Shown: in pieces, positions 1 to 6,425 of the stretch | How positions within the stretch are numbered: the stretch's first letter is position 1 | Layout: every line of letters begins with the position of its first letter | Assembly: GCA_020430865.1 (NCBI GenBank) | Contig: JAGQIY010000855.1 | Coordinates: 1-6,425 of the forward strand | Origin: Myxococcales bacterium | Lineage (GTDB): Bacteria; Myxococcota; Polyangia; Polyangiales; Polyangiaceae | DNA length: 6,425 nt | Direction: 5' to 3' | Translations under genes and position numbers: made by a program | Notes under the pieces: generated by a model | Databases searched by the model: none | Told to the model about the DNA's origin: nothing | Seen by the model: only the letters and a program-made list of their open reading frames with translations

Positions 1-597
1 GGGGATCTTCGCGAAATGCACGATCAGTTTCCACGCCGCCGCGATGACCCCGGCGCTGATCAACGCCAGGACGCGAGCCACCGCCTCGCGCCCCTTGGCG
101 TACATCTCCTTCACGGTGCTCGCGGTAGCAATTCCGAAAGGAAATGGAAGGCGATCCACCAACAGGAACTGGCGCCGCAGCCCGATGGCGACCACCACGC
201 CCAGGACGCTGACCGCGAAGGTCCAGATCACCAGCACGCCGTATGTCCAGGCGTAGCCATTGATCAGCGTGAGCGCGGGGATCGCCGCGACCAAGCCCGC
301 TGACGCGATGGAAGCCGCCGCCGAAGCCGCCGTCTGGTTGATGTTGTTCTCGAGCAACCCCCAGCTGCGGGTCTTGAACAGCGCGTGCAGCCCCTGCCAG
401 AAGCCGAAGGACAGCAACGCAGCGGTGACCGACATGTTGAAGCTCCAGCCGATCTTCAGCCCGCTGTAGATGTTGCAGAACGACAGCAACCCCCCGAGCA
501 CCATGCCGGTCAACACGGCACGAATCGTGAGCTGCGGAGCGACCAGATCAGGCGGCGGAAACTCCGCCTCCGGCTCGCTCTCCACCCGAGTCTCCAT
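1..597 (-). CDS. OPT-family oligopeptide transporter, N-terminal part (truncated by window edge)
   Basis: Inner-membrane carrier of the OPT (oligopeptide transporter) superfamily, whose members import small peptides or metal-siderophore/chelate complexes by proton coupling; the substrate here cannot be told. The visible 199 residues start METRVESEPEAEF, followed by about five hydrophobic segments near residues 25-50, 55-75, 87-112, 115-140 and 170-192. Family-like signatures are IYSGLKIGWSFNMS (about 43-56), the polar NNINQTAASAAASIASAG stretch at the start of the third segment, and DRLPFPFGIATAS (about 148-160), which matches the usual 'LPFPxGxA' motif. The family is usually 550-700 residues, so about two thirds lie off the left edge. 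The start is uncertain: the ATG at 597 has a GGAG only 3 bases upstream, and an in-frame ATG at 618 is preceded directly by GGCGGAGG; a stop lies just upstream of that. It follows the Cys-rich lipoprotein gene on the same strand by under 70 bases, so co-transcription is likely. Confidence 0.88.
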   Translation of the reverse strand, partial: METRVESEPEAEFPPPDLVAPQLTIRAVLTGMVLGGLLSFCNIYSGLKIGWSFNMSVTAALLSFGFWQGLHALFKTRSWGLLENNINQTAASAAASIASAGLVAAIPALTLINGYAWTYGVLVIWTFAVSVLGVVVAIGLRRQFLLVDRLPFPFGIATASTVKEMYAKGREAVARVLALISAGVIAAAWKLIVHFAKIP

Positions 598-646
598 GGG
601 CTCCGATGCAGCGGACATCCTCCGCCGTTATCGCGATCTGGCGCTG

Positions 647-667
647 GAGGGTAGCCTTTCGACCCTC
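647..667 (-). other. Short inverted repeat at the lipoprotein stop codon
   Basis: GAGGGT (647-652) and ACCCTC (662-667) form a perfect 6-bp stem with a 9-base loop, overlapping the TGA stop of the lipoprotein gene and lying about 50 bases before the transporter start. No U-run follows on the minus-strand transcript, so it is not a standard intrinsic terminator; it could be an mRNA-stability or partial attenuation element, or chance. Confidence 0.3.
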
Positions 668-1346
668 AGACCCCCTGGCAGCGCTCCACGGACCAGGTCG
701 AACCATTGCAGAAGGCGGTGAACGCGTCGGTGCTGCCCTCATCGCAGGTCCCATACGAGCAGGTCTGAATGGTGTAACCGCAGACGTCCTCCGGCGCGCA
801 GGAGCTGCCATCCATCGGCATTTCCTCCGGGCAAGGGGGCGGGGGGGGAGGATTGCAGCTCGAGATCGCCACCTCCCACGCGTTGTCGAGGCAGCGAGCC
901 TCGACGTCGGGGCAGCACTCGCTGGTCGGATAGCTGCAGTACTGGTCGGCGGGCACCTCGCAGAAGCTGCCTGATGACGGCTCGCTCGTGGGACACTCCA
1001 TCGGAGGCGGTGGGTTGCAGGTCCCGCCTTCGCGAACCTCCCAGGTGCCCGCAACGCAGCTTGCCACGAGGTCACTCAGGCCTTCAGAGCCGCAGCGGTC
1101 GAAATAGCAGTCCTTGGCAGAGACGGCACAGCTTGTGCCATCTCGAGGCACTGAAGTCGGGCAGCCTTGATTCGAGCCGCCGCTGCCACCGGAACCGCTG
1201 GTCCCCCCGGCGCCGCCAGATGCGCCGCCTCCGCCTTCCCCTCCGCTTGCCGATCCGCCGCAAGCCGGGACGATGAGTGCCAAGCTGGCAGTGATCACGA
1301 ACGGCGCACGCACCAGCGACGCCCTGGAGGAGGGGTGACGAGCCAT
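666..1346 (-). CDS. Secreted lipoprotein with three tandem cysteine-rich modules
   Basis: A predicted 226-residue lipoprotein of unknown function. Residues 1-28 form a type II signal peptide (Arg at 3, 8 and 13, hydrophobic core 15-26) ending in lipobox V-P-A-C29. A flexible Gly/Ser linker covers about 30-60. Three repeats follow at about 62-110, 118-164 and 172-223. Each begins CP-x2-x-P-x-(D/S)G-(T/S)xC, carries a C-Y or YC pair in the middle, then an A-x-C/F-x-C, a Trp (W102, W157, W218) in a 'W-E/S-V' motif, and a closing Cys. The first two end in CNPPPP-type proline linkers. Each module has 6-7 cysteines, so disulphides outside the cytoplasm are likely. Such modules are common in myxobacterial surface proteins. 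The ATG at 1346 has no Shine-Dalgarno; a TTG at 1355 lies 8 bases after AGGAG and could be the true start, adding three residues. The open frame continues far upstream (to 1955) through repeats, but that part lacks protein-like character. A G8 tract (841-848) encodes the second proline linker. Confidence 0.8.
   Translation of the reverse strand: MARHPSSRASLVRAPFVITASLALIVPACGGSASGGEGGGGASGGAGGTSGSGGSGGSNQGCPTSVPRDGTSCAVSAKDCYFDRCGSEGLSDLVASCVAGTWEVREGGTCNPPPPMECPTSEPSSGSFCEVPADQYCSYPTSECCPDVEARCLDNAWEVAISSCNPPPPPPCPEEMPMDGSSCAPEDVCGYTIQTCSYGTCDEGSTDAFTAFCNGSTWSVERCQGV
841..848. repeat. G8 homopolymer inside the lipoprotein gene
   Basis: An uninterrupted run of eight G on the plus strand, preceded by G5-C (835-840), encodes part of the six-proline linker of the Cys-rich lipoprotein. 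Slippage of one base would shift the frame before the third module. The frame is intact in this sequence. Confidence 0.6.
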
Positions 1347-1392
1347 GTGACGCAACGAAGCAACTCCTGTGCCGCTCCACCCCGCACCACCG

Positions 1393-1695
1393 CCTGAGGC
1401 GAAGGCCCGCATGGGGCTCAGCGGCTCCCCGAGCCGAGGCCTCGCCGATGACTCCCTGAGACGATGGAGAAACCCCGAGCCGAGCGCGACAAACCCAAGT
1501 GCCGAGCGCGGCAGACTCCCCTGAGGCAATGGGGCGAAGCCCCGAGCCGAGCGCGGCAGACTCCCCTGAGGCAATGGGGCGAAGCCCCGAGCCGAGCCTC
1601 GTGCCCGAACCGGCAAGACCCCACCCGGCCGCCAGCCTAGAGAAGCCTCGTGTCTCCCCGAGGCAATGGGCGAAGCCCGAGCCGAGCCGTAAAGA
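1393..1695. repeat. Degenerate intergenic repeat array (about 45-bp unit)
   Basis: At least four related units share the order CTCCCCTGAGGCAATGGGGC, then GAAGCCCCGAGCCGAGC. Anchored on CTCCC(C), they begin near 1452 (diverged), 1516, 1561 and 1654 (slightly shortened); a weaker relative lies near 1393-1440. Most units contain a small palindrome GGGGC-GAA-GCCCC, shortened on both arms to GGGC-GAA-GCCC in the 1654 unit, which suggests the hairpin rather than the exact sequence is kept. Such arrays resemble REP-like or expanded intergenic repeats. Their positions put them in the 5' region of the lipoprotein transcript. Confidence 0.75.
1502..1591. repeat. Perfect tandem duplication, 2 x 45 bp
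   Basis: Positions 1502-1546 and 1547-1591 are identical over 45 bases, each starting CCGAGCGCGGCAGACTCCCC. Identity between copies when neighbouring units are diverged points to a recent duplication. The unit is a multiple of three and so keeps the minus-strand open frame that spans it, but the encoded peptide (SARGFAPLPQGSLPR repeated) has no protein-like features and the lipoprotein signal peptide starts downstream of it. Confidence 0.9.
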
Positions 1696-1716
1696 ACTCG
1701 AGTCACCGGACGGCTC
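1684..1716. other. Inverted repeat at the right edge of the repeat array
   Basis: GAGCCGT (1684-1690) and ACGGCTC (1710-1716) are perfect 7-bp arms around a 19-base loop that contains CTCGAG. The left arm is also the end of the last repeat unit. No U-run follows on either strand, so terminator function is doubtful; it may be a boundary of the repeat element. Confidence 0.35.
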
Positions 1717-2005
1717 AGTCTCTCGGCGACTCTAGGCACTTTACACCTGGAAATACGAGGGAGTTGTGGAGGCGGCGGAACGGCCCGCAGGGTTCGGGCG
1801 CAGAGGTGGGTGAGCGTAGTCTTTATGAGGCCGATCTCGCTGCGGGCCCTCACGAAGCTCTTCGGCAGAAGGCGCAGGCCGTCCCGTATCCAGCGTTCCA
1901 GACGAAGGCCGCGACTCGCACGGTGCCGCCAGGCACCTGAACTAGCGACCCCCATTCAAGCCCGAACCAGGAGGGCCGTGGGAGCCGCCGTCCTTAACGA
2001 CTGAG

Positions 2006-2323
2006 TCAGCCGGTGCGCTGAATCAGGTGGTAGCCGAAGTCGGTCTCGACGATGCCGCTCGTATGGCCGACTTCCATCGAGTAGGTCGCGTCCTCGAACG
2101 GCTTGACCATCTGGCCCTTGCCGAAGCTGCCCAGATCGCCGCCGCTGCGGCTCGACGGGCAGTCGGAGTGCTTGCGCGCGAGGTCGGCGAAATCAGCCCC
2201 GGAGTCGATCTGCGACTTCAGATCGGTGATCTGCTGCAGGGCCTCGTCCTTGGAGCGGGTCGCCGTCGAGCGCATGGAGCCCTTGTACATCAGCAGAATG
2301 TGAGAAGCGCGAACCTGAGACAT
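2006..2323 (-). CDS. Small parvulin-type (Pin1-like) peptidyl-prolyl cis-trans isomerase
   Basis: Catalyses cis-trans isomerisation of Xaa-Pro bonds. The 105 residues form a single rotamase domain with no signal peptide or extra domain, so it is probably cytoplasmic. Aligned by eye to human Pin1, the active-site set is present: H8 (ASHILL), C55 (HSDCPS), M72 and F76 (GQMVKPFED) and H99 (GYHLIQRT). The segment YKGSMRSTATRSKDEA (13-28) sits where Pin1 has its phosphate-binding loop and offers K14, R18 and R22, so preference for phospho-Ser/Thr-Pro or acidic-Pro sites is possible but inferred. The core SGGDLGSFGKGQM is highly typical of the family. The start is well supported: AGGAG lies 7 bases before the ATG at 2323. 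It is a lone gene, divergent from the barrel gene. Length matches stand-alone bacterial parvulins. Confidence 0.93.
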   Translation of the reverse strand: MSQVRASHILLMYKGSMRSTATRSKDEALQQITDLKSQIDSGADFADLARKHSDCPSSRSGGDLGSFGKGQMVKPFEDATYSMEVGHTSGIVETDFGYHLIQRTG

Positions 2324-2729
2324 CGGGTCTCTCCTTTACCGTGTGGAATTAGCTTCACCCGCGCCACCTCGGACGCGGGAGCCGGTCGTCTCGCCGCAGT
2401 GCCGCGAGCCCCGAAGGGGAGCGGGAACCTTACGGGAGCCCCCGCTCGACACAAGGCCGGGGTGGGCGCAGACGACGTCTCCATCGCGGTCACGTCGGGG
2501 CGAGCTGACTGTCGCTTTCACTTCTCGTCCCGTCCCCGCCTGCGGCGGTTTGGCGCAGGAGCGCCCTCGTACGCCCCTACCCCGGCTCAGGATCCGGAGA
2601 AAATTTCAGTATTTATGGGGGAGAGCACAGCCGTTCAGTCCCCTCACCCCCCAAAAATCCAGGTCGATGAATGGTGAGAGCGCGAGGTGTCCCTTGAAAG
2701 TGATAATCGTTTTCACTAAGTGAGCAGGC
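2324..2729. other. Divergent intergenic region between parvulin and barrel genes
   Basis: This 406-base region must hold promoters for the parvulin (minus) and the barrel operon (plus). Visible elements are the Fur-family operator near the right end (listed separately); an inverted repeat GAGCGGG (2419-2425) with CCCGCTC (2441-2447) around a 15-base loop; a small CCCC-GAA-GGGG hairpin at 2409-2419, similar in core to the hairpin of the 45-bp repeats; and an A+T-rich island at about 2598-2615, unusual for this sequence and a likely promoter area. Long open frames cross the region in several phases but show no recognisable protein. Confidence 0.6.
2696..2717 (+). promoter_or_regulatory. Fur-family operator (Fur or Zur box) upstream of barrel/cytochrome operon
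   Basis: TGATAATCGTTTTCA at 2701-2715 matches the 7-1-7 Fur consensus TGATAATNATTATCA at all but two scored positions. The 19 bases from 2696 match the classical E. coli box GATAATGATAATCATTATC at 15 of 19 positions. The outer arms AGTGA/TCACT (2699-2717) are perfectly inverted. The site ends 13 bases before the barrel ATG, so bound repressor would block transcription. The GATAAT within it (2702-2707) resembles a -10 hexamer and TTGAAA (2694-2699) resembles a -35, so it probably overlaps the promoter. Read on the other strand, TGAAAACGATTATCA resembles actinobacterial Zur boxes equally well, so iron and zinc control cannot be separated by eye. Confidence 0.75.
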
Positions 2730-3521
2730 ATGAGTTCTTTGGGCCGTCTGGGTGCGGGCTTCGCGATCGCCGCCGGCACCCTGTGCATCGCTGCCAGCGC
2801 CTCGGCCAACGATCGGCATTTCGGTTACACCTACGAGACCGCGGTGTTGCCCCCGGGTCAGCGAGAGCTCGAGGTCTGGACCACCTGGCGCAGCGGACGC
2901 GACAGCTACTACTCCCGCTTCGATCATCGCCTGGAGTTCGAGGTTGGCCTCACTGGTCAACTGATGACCGCCTTCTACCTGAACTTCCACGGCATCACCG
3001 AGCAGAACGCCGAGGATGTACGAGAGAGCCGCTTCGCCTATGACGGGGTCAGCAGTGAGTGGAAGCTGAAGCTCAGCGACCCCGTCGCGGATGCAATCGG
3101 TTCCGCGGGGTATCTTGAGTTCACCGCTGGTCCCAGCCTGTACGAGATCGAAGCGAAGCTCCTGCTCGACAAGCGGCTCGGCGACGTGCTGATCGCTGCG
3201 AACCTGGTCGGCGAACACGAGTGGGAGATCGGGCCGGAGGAAACGGAGCGCGTCATCGTGCTCGATCCGGTGGCGGGGGTGAGCTACGTGGTCAGCCCGC
3301 ACTTCGCGGCGGGACTCGAAGTCCACAGCCAGACCAACATCGTCAGCGGCGACGTCGAGAAGTCGGTCCTCTCGCTGGGACCGACCATCGCGGTGTCCGA
3401 CGAGACCTACTGGGCGACGCTCAGCTTCCTGCCGCAGCTGACGGATCTGAAGGCCGGCAAGCGCAACACCACCACCGACGAGGACTTCGAGGTCCGGCTG
3501 CTCTTCTCCTTCCATCTGTGA
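2730..3521 (+). CDS. Predicted outer-membrane beta-barrel protein
   Basis: A 263-residue exported protein. Residues 1-26 form a Sec signal peptide (MSSLGRLGAGFAIAAGTLCI core, cleavage after A-S-A26). The mature part opens NDRHFGYTYETAVLPPGQRE and then consists of alternating hydrophobic/polar strands rich in Tyr, Phe and Trp, for example RLEFEVGLTGQLMTAFYLNF (about 71-90), and ends in a strand DFEVRLLFSFHL, as expected for an outer-membrane barrel recognised by the BAM machinery. The opening 'FGYxYxTxxLPxGxxE' resembles uncharacterised barrel families often annotated as DUF6662 or 'transporter'; that family name is from memory and unverified. The ligand is unknown. The ATG at 2730 has only a weak GCAGG upstream, and the leader after the operator is short. 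It overlaps or nearly abuts the cytochrome gene, so the two are coupled. Expression is expected to rise when the Fur-family repressor loses its metal. Confidence 0.78.
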   Translation: MSSLGRLGAGFAIAAGTLCIAASASANDRHFGYTYETAVLPPGQRELEVWTTWRSGRDSYYSRFDHRLEFEVGLTGQLMTAFYLNFHGITEQNAEDVRESRFAYDGVSSEWKLKLSDPVADAIGSAGYLEFTAGPSLYEIEAKLLLDKRLGDVLIAANLVGEHEWEIGPEETERVIVLDPVAGVSYVVSPHFAAGLEVHSQTNIVSGDVEKSVLSLGPTIAVSDETYWATLSFLPQLTDLKAGKRNTTTDEDFEVRLLFSFHL

Positions 3522-3526
3522 TCGCC

Positions 3527-3868
3527 ATGCGCCGTCTACTCTACTTCAGTCTGCTTCTGGCCAGCCTCGCCGCCTGCGTTGGTCAGGTGCCGGAACCGAC
3601 CACGCAGCACGTCGCGCGGGCGCAGAGCCGCTGGCCGGGGACGACCCAGGCAAGGCTGACGGAGGGGCGCGAGCTGTTCGTCGAGCGTTGCTCCGGGTGT
3701 CACTCGTTGCCTATCCCCGCGGAACACAAGGCAGCGGAGTGGCCCGACGTGATGAAGCGCATGAAGCCGTTCGTGCGCATGACACCAGAGCAGCTCACGA
3801 GCGTCGAGCGCTACTTGATCGTCGCGTCCGAAGTGGCGAACGGCGCGCCCTCGCAGGCCAGGAACTGA
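3527..3868 (+). CDS. Monohaem cytochrome c lipoprotein
   Basis: A 113-residue haem-c protein. Residues 1-16 (MRRLLYFSLLLASLAA) are a type II signal peptide with lipobox L-A-A-C17, so the mature protein is lipid-anchored facing the periplasm (or at the outer membrane). One haem-binding motif C55-SG-CH59 is followed by a helix KAAEWPDVMKRMKPFVRMTPEQ; M79 or M85 is the likely distal ligand. The ending 'T-x-E-Q-L-x-S-V-E-R-Y-L' is the usual C-terminal helix of small class I-like cytochrome c domains. It should carry single electrons. The start is ATG 3527, 5 bases after the barrel stop; a GTG at 3518 overlapping that stop (GTGA) is an equal candidate adding MIA. Neither has a clear Shine-Dalgarno, consistent with translational coupling. 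It ends 5 bases before the convergent AAA+ gene. A haem protein placed under a Fur-type box is unusual, since haem proteins are normally spared in iron starvation. Confidence 0.88.
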   Translation: MRRLLYFSLLLASLAACVGQVPEPTTQHVARAQSRWPGTTQARLTEGRELFVERCSGCHSLPIPAEHKAAEWPDVMKRMKPFVRMTPEQLTSVERYLIVASEVANGAPSQARN

Positions 3869-3873
3869 ACGCC

Positions 3874-5376
<1,503 letters not shown>

Positions 5377-5397
5377 CGCTCACCAATATACACAGAC

Positions 5398-6078
5398 TCA
5401 GGCGCCGAGCGCTCGCGCCAGCCGATCCTTGCCGTCCGTCTCCAGGACTTCGCCGTGCGCCATGATCACGCGATCGAAGTCCCAGGCCAGGATTTGCTCG
5501 AGGCTGGCCTGGTAGGCGGCCTTTTGCTTGATCGCCGAGCGCAGCAGACGCGACTGCCCCAGCTTCTTGTGAGTGCCGGTGAGCCGAAACACCAGCCCGC
5601 TCAGCCAGCCCTTGTACTCGAGGATGTTGAACACGAGATCCGTCACCACCAGCGTCCTCGTGGCGGGGTGTAGCACGATCACCTCGTCCAGCTTGGGCAT
5701 CCCGCCCAGCAGCAGGCTCTGAACCTCACCGAAGCGCGGCGCCTGGCCCGCCTCGATCACCTCACCGGTCAGGTCGGGGCGCTTCCTGGCGAGCGCTGCG
5801 CCGCGCCATAGCTTTGCCCCAGGGAACCGCTCCAGGGCGGGTCGCGCATACAGGTGATGAAAGCTATTCGGAGCCAGCACGTGCTTCACCTCACCCAGCC
5901 GACCGATGTGCTCGGCCTGGGAGTCGTCCAGGGGCACCCCTCCATGCAGCATCAGGCCGTCTCCGGTGTCGAGCACGACCATTCTCGTGCGGAAGTGGAC
6001 CATGCCCAGGATGAACAGGTCGTGTTCGCTGTGCCAGACGCCGGGGGCGAGTTCCTCGAGTACCTTGGGTTGCTGCAT
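5398..6078 (-). CDS. DUF4336 protein, metallo-beta-lactamase-like fold
   Basis: A 226-residue soluble protein that matches, from memory, the DUF4336 family, a divergent branch of the metallo-beta-lactamase fold. Diagnostic segments are LEELAPGVWHSEHD (7-20), VKHVLAPNSFHHLY (64-77), LARKRPDL (96-103), LDEVIVLHPATRTLVVTD (130-147) and ILAWDFDRVIMAHGEVLET (196-214). The canonical H-x-H-x-D-H metal motif is replaced by N71-x2-H74-H75; D147 and H208 remain as possible ligands, so metal binding and hydrolase activity are plausible but not shown. No signal peptide or membrane segment is seen. The start at 6078 is supported by AAAGGA 7 bases upstream. It is first in a unit with the Ycf46-like ATPase (21-base gap), and divergent from the polyphosphate phosphotransferase gene. 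Confidence 0.87.
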   Translation of the reverse strand: MQQPKVLEELAPGVWHSEHDLFILGMVHFRTRMVVLDTGDGLMLHGGVPLDDSQAEHIGRLGEVKHVLAPNSFHHLYARPALERFPGAKLWRGAALARKRPDLTGEVIEAGQAPRFGEVQSLLLGGMPKLDEVIVLHPATRTLVVTDLVFNILEYKGWLSGLVFRLTGTHKKLGQSRLLRSAIKQKAAYQASLEQILAWDFDRVIMAHGEVLETDGKDRLARALGA

Positions 6079-6314
6079 GTGGGTTCCTTTCCGCCGACAC
6101 CGCTGGCGGCGTGCTCCACATGGGGAGCCTCCGCAGCCAAGTCAATCAGCACGCGCCTCACCACGCTGGCCGATCGGGTGGGGGTGAGCAAGCAGGCCGG
6201 AGTCAGCGCCTCGGAAACGAGCAAAAGCTGCGTGACCTGCACGGTCTACCGCAGAGCTTGCTCGGCGCGCTGGAGGCTCGCGCGGAAGCAAAGGACTCGT
6301 GATAGCGTCGTGAC
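6079..6314. other. Divergent intergenic region between DUF4336 and pap genes
   Basis: This 236-base region holds no gene I recognise; frames crossing it look like extensions of shadow frames. On the minus-strand transcript two small hairpins stand just before the DUF4336 Shine-Dalgarno: GGAGC/GCTCC arms around 6110-6127 and GGCGG/CCGCC arms around 6088-6106. They could affect translation of that gene. Promoters for both genes are expected here but no convincing -35/-10 pair could be placed. Confidence 0.5.
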
Positions 6315-6425
6315 ATGTTCGAATCGGCCGAGCTCGGGCACGCCCTCACCAAGGACGAATACAACGAACGCGTTCCGCACCTGCGAGCGGAGCTCCTGGC
6401 CGCCCAGCGACAGCTGGCGGACGCA
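6315..6425 (+). CDS. pap: Polyphosphate:AMP phosphotransferase, N-terminal fragment (window edge)
   Basis: The first 37 codons read MFESAELGHALTKDEYNERV and continue PHLRAELLAAQRQLADA. This opening (MFESAExGHxxxKxxYxxxVPxLRxxLLxAQ) is characteristic of Pap enzymes, the two-domain class of the PPK2 family, which transfer a phosphate from polyphosphate to AMP to give ADP. The family is usually about 480-510 residues, so only the N-terminal edge is visible and neither Walker motif is in the window. The ATG at 6315 is the only possible start nearby because an in-frame TAG lies 9 bases upstream (6303-6305); no clear Shine-Dalgarno precedes it. Polyphosphate use as an energy or nucleotide reserve is common in myxobacteria. 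Confidence 0.85.
   Translation, partial: MFESAELGHALTKDEYNERVPHLRAELLAAQRQLADA

Larger units (their letters stand above)
1347..2005. other. Gene-poor intergenic region between parvulin and lipoprotein genes
   Basis: About 660 bases lie between two minus-strand genes. The left part (about 1393-1695) is a repeat array and 1684-1716 an inverted repeat, both listed separately. The part at 1737-2005 carries no gene I recognise. A 64-codon plus-strand frame from GTG 1810 to 2004 has an AGAGGTGG upstream but its product is almost only Arg, Ala, Pro and Leu, as expected of G+C-rich noncoding DNA. A small hairpin, GGTGCC (1922-1927) with GGCACC (1932-1937) and a 4-base loop, lies about 70 bases beyond the parvulin stop, without a U-run. 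The promoter of the lipoprotein gene must lie in this region but I could not place it. Confidence 0.6.

Noticed and set aside
1393..1695. CRISPR array.
   Set aside because: The units are directly adjacent or irregularly spaced, without unique spacers of constant length, and no cas genes are present.
1347..1955. Long minus-strand open frame continuing upstream of the lipoprotein, giving a 429-residue protein.
   Set aside because: The extension runs through the tandem repeats, is Arg/Pro/Ser-rich without protein-like pattern, and would bury the clear lipoprotein signal peptide in the middle of the chain.
1810..2004. Small plus-strand 64-codon frame with AGAGGTGG before a GTG start.
   Set aside because: The product is almost all Arg, Ala, Pro and Leu with no motif; kept only as a remark in the intergenic entry.
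2419..2447. Inverted repeat GAGCGGG/CCCGCTC as an intrinsic terminator.
   Set aside because: It lies between divergent genes where no transcript needs to end, and there is no U-run on either strand.
2613..3515. Minus-strand 300-codon frame opposite the barrel gene.
   Set aside because: It is antisense to a frame with a signal peptide and barrel strands; its composition reflects the codon bias of the complementary strand.
3221..3868. Longer 215-residue version of the cytochrome protein starting inside the barrel gene.
   Set aside because: The first 102 codons overlap the barrel gene out of frame; the lipoprotein signal peptide begins at 3527.

Overview
The window is about 65-70% G+C with dense coding and reads like a myxobacterial (Myxococcota, probably Polyangia) chromosome. 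This is an inference from four things: a Gly/Ser-linker plus Cys-rich, Pro-linked lipoprotein of the sort abundant in that group, a small Pin1-like parvulin, the codon bias, and G+C-rich intergenic repeats. No rRNA or tRNA marker is present, so the taxonomy is tentative.

Layout from left to right: (1) 1-597, minus strand, the N-terminal 199 residues of an OPT-family oligopeptide/metal-chelate transporter that runs off the left edge. (2) 666-1346, minus, a secreted lipoprotein with three tandem cysteine-rich modules, lying just upstream of the transporter gene and probably co-transcribed with it. (3) 1347-2005, about 660 bases without a convincing gene. Its right half (as transcribed toward the lipoprotein) holds a repeat array with two perfect 45-bp tandem copies, degenerate relatives and a short GC hairpin in each unit; 1737-2005 is unexplained. 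(4) 2006-2323, minus, a stand-alone parvulin peptidyl-prolyl isomerase with a Pin1-type active site. (5) 2324-2729, a divergent intergenic region ending in a good Fur-family operator (TGATAATCGTTTTCA, 2701-2715) just before (6) a plus-strand pair: an outer-membrane beta-barrel protein (2730-3521) and a monohaem cytochrome c lipoprotein (3527-3868). (7) Convergent to these with only 5 bases between, and on the minus strand, a two-gene unit: a DUF4336 metallo-beta-lactamase-like protein (5398-6078) followed by a Ycf46-like AAA+ ATPase (3874-5376). (8) 6315-6425, plus, the first 37 codons of a polyphosphate:AMP phosphotransferase (Pap, PPK2 family), divergent from the DUF4336 gene.

The most interesting unit is the barrel/cytochrome pair. 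The operator implies control by iron (Fur) or zinc (Zur), and the products would sit together at the outer membrane and periplasm: a small haem lipoprotein next to a barrel, which suggests envelope redox or metal-handling work induced on metal limitation. The DUF4336/AAA+ pair looks like a second, functionally uncharacterised unit. The rest (OPT, parvulin, Pap) are recognisable families.
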